A DNA stretch of 22,447 bases. Source: Clostridia bacterium. GTDB lineage: Bacteria; Bacillota; Clostridia; Oscillospirales; UBA644. The translations under genes were made by a program, and so were the position numbers. The stretch spans positions 1-22,447 of the forward strand of contig WHHJ01000034.1 of assembly GCA_014872655.1 (NCBI GenBank), given 5' to 3'. The notes under the pieces are model-generated. The model was not told the DNA's origin. It made no database searches and saw only the letters and a program-made list of their open reading frames with translations. Positions 16,774-22,447 of the stretch are shown piece after piece (the stretch's first letter is position 1; each line of letters opens with the position of its first letter).

Positions 16774-16802
16774 GCATAAATCCGGATTCGGTGTGCATAA
16801 TA
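16774..16802 (+). promoter_or_regulatory. Sigma-G-like promoter before the 76-aa gene
   Basis: GCATA (16774-16778) is followed by a 17-nt spacer and CATAATA (16796-16802), a match to the sigma-G -10 pattern CATAMTA. The next bases are CCGA, the same as after the sleB -10. The predicted start point falls at about 16808-16810, at the ribosome-binding site, so the leader would be unusually short. Confidence 0.45.
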
Positions 16803-16820
16803 CCGACAGGAGGCGATTGT

Positions 16821-17051
16821 ATGCAAAATCAAAAATCAAACAAAAAAGCAAAAACCCATACACCCCGCAACCCACAAACCAAACAGCCCACCGCAGCAGC
16901 GAATGCAGCAGCATCTGCAGCAGATGCTGCGGTAGAGGCCTTTCAAAGTTCGGACAGCGGCCCCATTCAAACCGACGTTTTGGGCAGTTACACCGGGTTG
17001 CCTGCCGATCCGACAGATCCCAAGCCCGAACAGGACGCAGACGATCTATAA
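16821..17051 (+). CDS. Small 76-aa protein with C-terminal QDADDL motif
   Basis: The function is unknown. The start is chosen by a perfect AGGAGG 7 nt before the ATG; the same frame is open upstream but has no such signal. Residues 1-23 are basic (Lys, Asn, Gln), 24-40 are an alanine-rich helix-prone stretch, and 41-76 are acidic and turn-rich, containing GSYTGLPADP and ending in QDADDL. There is no signal peptide or membrane segment. From memory, small clostridial proteins with a GSYTG...QDADDL tail exist as uncharacterised families; I cannot confirm this here. The sigma-G-like site directly upstream suggests expression in the forespore. It stands alone between two long non-coding stretches and has no visible terminator. 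Confidence 0.75.
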   Translation: MQNQKSNKKAKTHTPRNPQTKQPTAAANAAASAADAAVEAFQSSDSGPIQTDVLGSYTGLPADPTDPKPEQDADDL

Positions 17052-17411
17052 AAATCAAAATCGCTGCGAAATTTCCATATCTCAATCAAGATACGGCCCG
17101 ATCAAGATAGGACTCTCTCGAAATAGGATCGTTCAAATAGAGCCGGGTCAAAACGCGCTACAATCGGCTGTACGGGATTCCCGTCCGGCCATACATATTT
17201 TTGAACGGAACGCGGCGACGGAGACCGTTTTTTCGGTTTCACTCTTTTAGTTTTTCTATCTGTTCCAGTCTTAACACTGTTTGCGTACCACATCCGCTAC
17301 AGTCCTTTTACGGGGCTTGTTTTCCCAAAAGCATTTTATTGACCTTGTATTTTTGTTGTGTCGGCTCGATCCCGACAATACGCATCACCATAGGAAAGGG
17401 TGTATTCCCGC
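17052..17411 (+). other. Gene-free gap with short degenerate repeats
   Basis: No gene is seen. About 17080-17145 carries an irregular repeat of TCAAGATA/TCAAATAG-like cores every 16-20 bp. ATCGGCTGTACGG at 17163-17175 is a third copy of the core found in the repeats after pncC, followed by the hairpin CGGGATTCCCG. The part from about 17220 to 17350 is T-rich. No clear promoter was identified for the downstream kinase gene. Confidence 0.45.
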
Positions 17412-18518
17412 ATGGATTACAAATACATACAAAACATCTGCAAAAAATTTAAAATTAAAGGAACGCTGACCGACTGTGTTTTGGTTAACACCGGCCACAT
17501 CAACAAAACCTACCGCGCCGATTTCGACATGGACGACGGCAGTCAGGAAGTCTTTACCGTTCAGGCTATCAATACCTATGTCTTCCCGAACCCCCGAGCC
17601 ATTATGGAAAATATTTCCGGCATCACCGAGCACCTTCGAAAAAAGATTATCCGCGAAGGCGGGAATCCGGCCCGGGAAGTTCTTCATTTTTTACAAACAG
17701 AATCCGGGGAATACTTTTTACAAGAAGAAGATAAAACCGTATGGCGCATTTATCGGTATATCACCAACGCCACGACGTACAACAAAGCCACGGACCTTAA
17801 TATGATTTACAACGCCGGAGGTGGCTTTGGCCGGTTTCAGCGCCGTCTGTCCGACTATCCGATGGAGAAGTTGAACATCACGATCGCCGACTTTCACAAC
17901 ACGCCCAAGCGTTTAATGGACCTGTGGGACGCCGCCGAAAAGAATGTAACAGGGCGCGCTTACCGGGTGCAGGAAGAACTGGAGTTTTTCCGGCAAAACG
18001 AACAATATTTAGGCATGCTGCAATCGTATTTGGATCAAGATCTGATTCCGCTGCGCGTCACGCATAACGACACCAAGTATAACAATATTCTCATCGACAA
18101 CGATACCGAAGAAGCGGTCTGCGTCATCGACCTGGATACCGTAATGCCCGGTCTTGCCGCCTACGATTACGGAGACGCCATCCGTTTTTGCGCCGCGTCC
18201 TGCAACGAAGACGAGACGGACCTGAGCCAGGTCTACATGAAAAAAAGCAACTTTGAGGCCTTTACCGCCGGCTTTTTGGGCGAGTGCAAAGGATTTTTCA
18301 CCAACGCCGAACTGGACACCATGGCGCTGGGAGCCGTTACCATTACCTCCGAAATTGCTTCGCGATTTTTGGAGGACTATCTGCGCGGCGACAAATATTT
18401 CCGCATCAGTCGAGACGACCAAAACTTAGACCGGGCCCGGTGTCAGATCAAACTGGCACAGTCCATGATCGAAAATTTTGATTACATGCAAAAAACAATT
18501 CATCAATACAAAGTATAA
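17412..18518 (+). CDS. APH-fold kinase resembling N-acetylhexosamine 1-kinase
   Basis: A soluble small-molecule kinase of the aminoglycoside-phosphotransferase superfamily, likely acting on a sugar. The 368 residues include the N-terminal GHINKTY nucleotide-binding loop, then AINTYVFPNPRAIMENI, which closely resembles the equivalent region of NahK-type N-acetylhexosamine 1-kinases. The catalytic HNDTKYNN loop (His218, Asp220) and the metal-binding IDLDTVMPG (D240/D242) are intact. I chose the ATG over an in-frame GTG four codons earlier because AAAGGG lies 11 nt before the ATG and the protein then starts like its relatives. A very strong terminator follows. There is no lacto-N-biose phosphorylase or sugar transporter beside it, so the substrate is uncertain; the family has other, untested members. 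Confidence 0.82.
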   Translation: MDYKYIQNICKKFKIKGTLTDCVLVNTGHINKTYRADFDMDDGSQEVFTVQAINTYVFPNPRAIMENISGITEHLRKKIIREGGNPAREVLHFLQTESGEYFLQEEDKTVWRIYRYITNATTYNKATDLNMIYNAGGGFGRFQRRLSDYPMEKLNITIADFHNTPKRLMDLWDAAEKNVTGRAYRVQEELEFFRQNEQYLGMLQSYLDQDLIPLRVTHNDTKYNNILIDNDTEEAVCVIDLDTVMPGLAAYDYGDAIRFCAASCNEDETDLSQVYMKKSNFEAFTAGFLGECKGFFTNAELDTMALGAVTITSEIASRFLEDYLRGDKYFRISRDDQNLDRARCQIKLAQSMIENFDYMQKTIHQYKV

Positions 18519-18531
18519 ACCCTTTTCACGC

Positions 18532-18573
18532 ACCGGGGAGAAGCTCCATAAGGAGCTCCTCCCCGGTTTTTTT
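18532..18573 (+). terminator. Strong Rho-independent terminator
   Basis: A 16-bp stem with one mismatch (18532-18547 with 18552-18567) and an ATAA loop is followed by seven T residues. It sits 14 bp after the sugar-kinase stop and is the clearest terminator in the window. It has no T-run in the opposite direction, so it should act on the plus strand only. Confidence 0.93.
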
Positions 18574-18684
18574 CTTTTTAAAACATGAAAAATGCTGCTG
18601 TATCCCTTTTCTTCGAGATTAAAAGGATCGATCCCCTTTGCCCATATTCCGCAGGCTCATTTGTGGTTTTGTTGATAAAAAACG

Positions 18685-19179
18685 TTATCCCTTTTCATAA
18701 ATCATACGCAATTCCGTATTCTCCCTCCCGAGCATGACCTTTTTTTCTGTTCCATCAAAGCGAAAGCCATATTTTTCGTAAAAATGAATTGCTTTTTGAT
18801 TGTCTTTAAGCACCCAAAGAGCGATTTTATGGTAATGTCTGAGCTTTTCTAAAGCGGCATTCATTAAATGATATCCCACTTTTTTATTATGATATTCTTT
18901 TAATACATAAATCGCATAAACTTCGCCCATATTTAAATTTTTCTGATCGCGATATGGACCAAATCCAACAAATCCAATTACCCGGTTTTTCTCTACCGCA
19001 ATCAGTGCTTTTTCTTTTTGAGTATGGGCAATCTTTACCCCGCGTTCTAACGTGATGCCGGCCAAATAGGATGGATCAATCAGCCCCGTATACGTTTCAT
19101 GCCAGGACTTGTAAAGGACATATCCCATGCCCTCCACTTCAGCATCTGTTTTTATAGATTTAATCATCCCATCACTCAT
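18685..19179 (-). CDS. GNAT-family N-acetyltransferase
   Basis: A 164-residue acetyl-CoA-dependent acyltransferase; the substrate cannot be read from sequence. The fold is visible as WHETYTGLI near the N-terminus, the central strands ALIAVEKNRVIGFVGFG, motif A with VYAIYVLKEYHNKKVGYHLM, and ALWVLKDNQKAIHFYEKYGF near the C-terminus. The pyrophosphate-binding loop reads NKKVGYH instead of the usual R/Q-x-x-G-x-G/A, a small departure. AAAGGA lies 11 nt before the ATG; a start four codons later is also possible. The gene is clearly more A+T-rich than the operons on either side, suggesting it was acquired separately. It lies convergent to the sugar kinase. Confidence 0.9.
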   Translation of the reverse strand: MSDGMIKSIKTDAEVEGMGYVLYKSWHETYTGLIDPSYLAGITLERGVKIAHTQKEKALIAVEKNRVIGFVGFGPYRDQKNLNMGEVYAIYVLKEYHNKKVGYHLMNAALEKLRHYHKIALWVLKDNQKAIHFYEKYGFRFDGTEKKVMLGRENTELRMIYEKG

Positions 19180-19435
19180 TTTGAATCAATTCCTTTCAAA
19201 ACGTCCATTGTCACAATCCCATGATACTAAAAATCTAACTCATCCATTCCGTCCTTTTCATCACAAAAAAGACCGATTGTTTCAACGCTCCCTTACAGCC
19301 GAACGCTATCCGTTCCATCCATACTGCCAGGCACTTCCGTTACACGTAGCAACCACAACAGCAAAGGCATTCCAGCCGTCTCTACCCGAAATATGCCCAG
19401 ACCAGCATGTACAGATGGCAACGGGCCCCTTTAGA

Positions 19436-20488
19436 TTATAGCGATTGTTCCTTTCCCATAAACCGCAGAGGCATTTTGCCGAAGTTTACAGAACGGATCG
19501 CCTCAATTATTTCATCTTTCCGGCTTTCGGCATCCGGCAAATCGCAAACAACATCATTCAAGTCATACGGGCCATTCCGAAAATGTCCGACCGAGGCTCC
19601 GTGGAATTGTCCGTCTATCAAAAGATACTGAAGGGGCTCGTGGTCATATGCAAGCCCTTCGGTCTGTTTCTTTGCCATTTCTTTCAGAATATGCTCGTGA
19701 GCTTTATAGAGGAAGTCATTACGATGAATCGCATAAACAAAGTTCATCTTCTTCGGCACATAACTTTCAAGTAAATCGGCATCCTTTTTCAGCATATACC
19801 CTGAATCTGACGCGACCAATACGCCTTGAGCTACCAACTCGCCGACGGCCCCTTTGATTTCTTTTTCGGGAATCTTGTAAAACGACTTCGCCGTTGCCGT
19901 ATCGAACCATACAAGGCGATAAGCAAATCGCTGCAATACGATTTTGAGCGCTTCCAGCCTTGAGTACTTGTTGGGATTTACTTGCGGGAACATTTCAACA
20001 AATTGATACCAACCGCGATCCCATTCCCCGTCATACTGATCCTCATAGATCAAAAACGCCTCCTGTAAACGGTGTAACACCGGGGTAATTTCTTTGACCA
20101 ACAGCCCGGTTTCTTCTTTGATTTGCTGGATATTGAACGGTCCCTCCCGCTCAATAAGCTCTAAAATTTGCAACTGTATGGGGGTTGGTTTTATAAGCGG
20201 CTTACGATAGAGCGCAACAAACAACTCCATATCTTCCGGTACAATCCATCCTAAATTGCCTCCGGCGAATCGTCCTTTCACTAACTTCCGTTCCAATTGA
20301 CGGTTACGGTTCCATTCCATATCATCAAAATCGGCTCGAAAAGAAAGGGTCGGCGGTTGTCCAAATCCATTCCAGTACACATTCTGCCCCGGCTGGGTAT
20401 CACGGTATAATTTTATGTATTCTTCTTGATTTGCTTTGTTTATAAAACATTGACGCTCCATGCGCAGAGAAATGATTTTCTGATCCAT
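19436..20488 (-). CDS. Winged-helix protein, probably AlkZ/YcaQ-like (HTH_42)
   Basis: The 350 residues look like a divergent member of the HTH_42 winged-helix family that includes AlkZ and YcaQ, DNA glycosylases that unhook interstrand crosslinks. The call rests on the order of features: a basic N-terminal region with RFAGGNLGWIVPEDMELF (resembling the family's GTLHLLPAEDL), a winged helix (about 130-190) with ILELIEREGPFNIQQIKEETG, a second winged helix (about 220-270) and a C-terminal beta region with YLLIDGQFHGASVGHF. I cannot see the QxQ or QxD catalytic motif of true glycosylases, so it may be a non-enzymatic DNA-binding relative. The start is the ATG behind an AAGGAAAGAAGGAAG tract; the frame is open 30 codons further, but a TATAAT lies just before that point. 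Composition is intermediate between the GNAT gene and the core genes. Confidence 0.6.
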   Translation of the reverse strand: MDQKIISLRMERQCFINKANQEEYIKLYRDTQPGQNVYWNGFGQPPTLSFRADFDDMEWNRNRQLERKLVKGRFAGGNLGWIVPEDMELFVALYRKPLIKPTPIQLQILELIEREGPFNIQQIKEETGLLVKEITPVLHRLQEAFLIYEDQYDGEWDRGWYQFVEMFPQVNPNKYSRLEALKIVLQRFAYRLVWFDTATAKSFYKIPEKEIKGAVGELVAQGVLVASDSGYMLKKDADLLESYVPKKMNFVYAIHRNDFLYKAHEHILKEMAKKQTEGLAYDHEPLQYLLIDGQFHGASVGHFRNGPYDLNDVVCDLPDAESRKDEIIEAIRSVNFGKMPLRFMGKEQSL

Positions 20489-20584
20489 CTTCCTTCTTTC
20501 CTTTCTACTCAGTATACTGCCGCTCATACGATTCCATTCGGGCACCTTGATGGGGCGCCCCCCTTTTCTTTTCATCACAAAAAT

Positions 20585-20590
20585 ATTATA
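20585..20590 (-). promoter_or_regulatory. Candidate -10 element of the winged-helix gene
   Basis: TATAAT on the minus strand, about 100 bp upstream of the preferred ATG. No good -35 hexamer is found 16-18 nt upstream, so this rests on the -10 alone. Its position argues against translation from the far-upstream ATG at 20578. Confidence 0.35.
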
Positions 20591-20598
20591 TCAAGCAT

Positions 20599-21003
20599 TT
20601 AAACAAAAGTTCGGAACATTTCGCCCATAAGTAAAGCCTTTCTTCTGCCATCATCGTGCAACAGGGCATTCACGCTGAAATCGATATATATGGGGTTCTT
20701 ACGACCACCATAGCGCAACCCGACCTCGATAGAACTCCATTTCTGTCCCAATACACCCATACGTTCCGATGTTTCATACCAATGACAATTTTTCCCAAAA
20801 CAAAGCCATGACACCACTCGACCATTCTTATCACCCAAATGCCAAATCATGCATTTGTGTCCCTCTTTGCTTCTGCTTATCTTTTCAAATAAATCCTGTA
20901 ATAAAAAATATTTCAAACCTAAACGCATTACGCGTAACTGCAGCGATCTGCAGTTACGCGTATCCAAATGCCTTTTTTCAATACAAGCCCAACATTCCAT
21001 CAT
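20599..21003 (-). CDS. Doubtful uncharacterised ORF (134 codons)
   Basis: I do not recognise this frame. The interior, for example SWLCFGKNCHWYETSERMG and GLRYGGRKNPIYIDF, has a natural-looking composition and may be, or may once have been, a protein domain. Neither the ATG at 21003 nor the internal ATG at 20928 has a Shine-Dalgarno sequence. The first 25 codons run through the perfect inverted repeat at 20929-20962, and the internal ATG directly abuts it. A truncated gene whose original 5' end was lost, perhaps when the inverted repeat arrived, would explain this. It lies on the same strand as the winged-helix gene but is separated from it by a candidate -10. Confidence 0.35.
   Translation of the reverse strand: MMECWACIEKRHLDTRNCRSLQLRVMRLGLKYFLLQDLFEKISRSKEGHKCMIWHLGDKNGRVVSWLCFGKNCHWYETSERMGVLGQKWSSIEVGLRYGGRKNPIYIDFSVNALLHDDGRRKALLMGEMFRTFV
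20929..20962. repeat. Perfect inverted repeat, 15-bp arms with 4-base loop
   Basis: The left arm (20929-20943) ends in AACTGCAG and the right arm (20948-20961/62) begins with CTGCAGTT; they are perfectly complementary around CGAT. No T-run follows closely on either strand, so it is not a standard terminator. A short run of Ts on the plus strand begins about 11 nt after the right arm. Confidence 0.9.
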
Positions 21004-21074
21004 AAAATCAATAAAAGTTGAGCGCTCTTTTGTCTAAACTTCACCTTCTACCCCTGAGGGGAAGACGGACTGCA

Positions 21075-22280
21075 CTATTTTGCAGACGCTGTCACCATGG
21101 CAAGCGTTTCACGCGCAATCATGAGTTCCTCATTGGTCGCCAGCACCAACGCTTTTACCGTTGCGCCCTGGCCGGTAATATCCGCATCTTTTCCGCCCAT
21201 CACGCGGTTCTTTTCCGGATCGATCCGGATCCCCATAAATTCCAGCCCGGACACAATATCTGCACGGGTCTGAGGCTGATTTTCTCCCACGCCGGCGGTG
21301 AATACAATCGCATCCACGCCGCCCATCGCGGCAATATATCCGGCCAAGATCTTCTTGCACTGATAAGCAAACATATCCAAAGCCAGTTTTGCCTTTTCGT
21401 TGCCGGCGTCCGCAGCGTCCCGAACGTCTCTGAAATCGTTGGAAATCCCGCTGATTGCCGCAACGCCGCTCTGCTTATTCATCAAATCGTTGACCTGCGA
21501 AAACGACAGACCTTCCTTATCGATAATCACCGCCACCGCAGCCGGGTCCATCGATCCGCAGCGCGTACCCATGATCGGGCCCTCCAACGGCGTCAGCCCC
21601 ATCGACGTATCAATACATTTTCCGTGATCAATGGCACATAAAGAAGATCCGTTGCCCAGATGCAGCGAAACAATCCGCAGCTGCTGTAAGTCTTTGCCCA
21701 GATATTCGGCTGCCCGTCCGGCAATATATTTGTGAGAAGTTCCGTGGAATCCATACCGGCGAATCTTATACTGCTCATAATATTTCCACGGCAGGCCATA
21801 CATATAAGCATAGGCCGGCATCGTTTGATGAAACGCTGTATCAAACACAACCACTTGCGGGATATCCGACATAATCTGTTTACAAGACCGAATCCCGGCA
21901 GCATTCGGATAAGCATGCAGCGGAGCCAGTGAATGGCACGCCTCGATTTTTTCAATGACCTCATCCGTCACCAGTTCCGGATGCGTAAAATATTCTCCGC
22001 CCTGTACAATCCGGTGCCCGACCGCACTAATTTCCGATACGCTGTCGATCACGGCATATTCCCCGGTTGTCAGCGTATCAATCACCACTTGCGCCGCCTG
22101 CGCGTGCGTATCCATTTTACGCGCGGTTTTAAATTCGCCCTTGCCGACCGATTCATGTTTGTGCATTCCGTCCAGCCCGATCCGGTCACAGTTTCCCTTT
22201 GCCAGAACCGCCTCATTTTCCATGTCAATCAGCTGATATTTCAAAGAAGATGAACCGGAATTGATCACTAATATTTTCAT
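21075..22280 (-). CDS. ackA: Acetate kinase
   Basis: It converts acetyl phosphate and ADP to acetate and ATP, the energy-yielding last step of acetate fermentation. The 401 residues match the family length. Visible motifs are the N-terminal NSGSSSLKYQL, GHRIVQGGE, DTAFHQTMP, RRYGFHGTSHKY, the nucleotide-binding LGNGSSLCAI, LEGPIMGTRCGSMDP, GISNDFRD and the C-terminal FTAGVGENQP and ATNEELMIA. The usual HGGE carries Gln instead of His (VQGGE), a minor variation. The start is the ATG with GAGGG 5 nt upstream, where the conserved MKILVINSGSSS begins; 22 further codons are open upstream but not family-like. The usual partner pta is not within view. No convincing terminator follows the stop codon. 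Confidence 0.97.
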   Translation of the reverse strand: MKILVINSGSSSLKYQLIDMENEAVLAKGNCDRIGLDGMHKHESVGKGEFKTARKMDTHAQAAQVVIDTLTTGEYAVIDSVSEISAVGHRIVQGGEYFTHPELVTDEVIEKIEACHSLAPLHAYPNAAGIRSCKQIMSDIPQVVVFDTAFHQTMPAYAYMYGLPWKYYEQYKIRRYGFHGTSHKYIAGRAAEYLGKDLQQLRIVSLHLGNGSSLCAIDHGKCIDTSMGLTPLEGPIMGTRCGSMDPAAVAVIIDKEGLSFSQVNDLMNKQSGVAAISGISNDFRDVRDAADAGNEKAKLALDMFAYQCKKILAGYIAAMGGVDAIVFTAGVGENQPQTRADIVSGLEFMGIRIDPEKNRVMGGKDADITGQGATVKALVLATNEELMIARETLAMVTASAK

Positions 22281-22389
22281 AAAATCCCTCTTTCCGCAGC
22301 CTAAGCGGCCGCTGTATTCTACCCTGTCCCGGATATCCGGATACAAGAAGCCTATCCATTTTTACTTTGGGGCTGCGCGCCGCAATCTG

Positions 22390-22446
22390 TCAGACGATAA
22401 CATCCTCGCGCCGCTTGGCGGTCTTACCTGTCAAAATAGCCCCTGT
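22390..22446 (-). CDS. Possible C-terminal end of an upstream gene (partial)
   Basis: On the minus strand an open frame enters from the window edge and ends at a TGA 110 bp before ackA. The last residues would read TGAILTGKTAKRREDVIV, a natural-looking charged C-terminus. It is too short to identify and does not look like the phosphotransacetylase C-terminus I would expect if pta were adjacent. It could be chance. Confidence 0.3.
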   Translation of the reverse strand, partial: TGAILTGKTAKRREDVIV

Positions 22447-22447
22447 C

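Larger units (their letters stand above)
15903..16820 (+). other. Gene-free region with a large diverged repeat and foldable sequence
   Basis: No gene is supported between pncC and the 76-aa gene; the longer frames lack ribosome-binding sites and give low-complexity or unrelated peptides. The region holds a repeat pair with a 329-bp offset, a 7-bp hairpin CAAGGTC/GACCTTG (16514-16520 with 16528-16534), a pair of competing hairpins (16545-16588), a T-rich tract (about 16680-16735) and a sigma-G-like promoter near its end. Confidence 0.6.

Noticed and set aside
16128..16820. Open frames of 60-180 codons after pncC
   Set aside because: Only the last 76 codons of one of them have a ribosome-binding site; the rest runs through repeats and T-rich sequence.
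21040..21074. Terminator after ackA formed by CCCCT/AGGGG
   Set aside because: The loop would be only one to three bases and no T-run follows on the minus strand.
5280..22315. Shared 14-mer around GCGGCCGC before pcrA (5280-5293) and before ackA (22300s, opposite strand)
   Set aside because: Mostly a palindrome, no extended similarity; probably chance.

Overview
The window looks like chromosomal DNA of an endospore-forming, acetate-producing member of the Clostridia. The mid-GC base composition, a SleB-type cortex-lytic enzyme with a sigma-G-like promoter, a ThiI without a rhodanese domain, and a PcrA with an extra segment between motifs I and Ia all fit the Oscillospirales best. That placement is inferred from protein style; no rRNA or tRNA gene is present to test it.

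Layout. Positions 1-540 hold a partly duplicated array of terminator-like hairpins. A minus-strand two-component operon follows: response regulator 2160-2888, then histidine kinase 541-2163, joined by an ATGA overlap. A 1.1 kb non-coding stretch with strong strand asymmetry comes next, then the minus-strand sleB-like gene (4033-4737). A second non-coding stretch ends in a decaying short-repeat array just before pcrA (5564-7915, plus). rmuC (8410-9699) and a cysteine desulfurase gene (9744-10853) form a pair. After 0.8 kb of degenerate repeats comes an operon of an unknown 219-aa gene, metG, thiI and pncC (11663-15902), with short gaps or overlaps. Next is 0.9 kb with a large diverged repeat and foldable sequence, then a 76-aa gene (16821-17051) with its own sigma-G-like promoter. 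A sugar-kinase-like gene (17412-18518) ends in a very strong terminator. A visibly more A+T-rich minus-strand block (18685-21003) holds a GNAT acetyltransferase, a winged-helix AlkZ/YcaQ-like protein and a doubtful ORF abutting a perfect inverted repeat. Acetate kinase (21075-22280, minus) closes the window, with the possible tail of another gene at the right edge.

How the genes fit together. Most are housekeeping: DNA repair (pcrA, rmuC, possibly the AlkZ-like protein), tRNA charging and thiolation (metG, thiI and the nearby desulfurase), NAD salvage (pncC), acetate/ATP production (ackA) and signalling. The sporulation layer is sleB and, by inference, the 76-aa gene. Both have GCATA, a 17-18 nt spacer and CATAMTA upstream, followed in both cases by CCGA.

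The least expected property is in the gaps. Nearly every long intergenic region contains imperfect tandem repeats of a different unit, from about 13 bp to about 330 bp, most of them visibly decayed. I found no CRISPR array, complete IS element, prophage gene or recognisable riboswitch.
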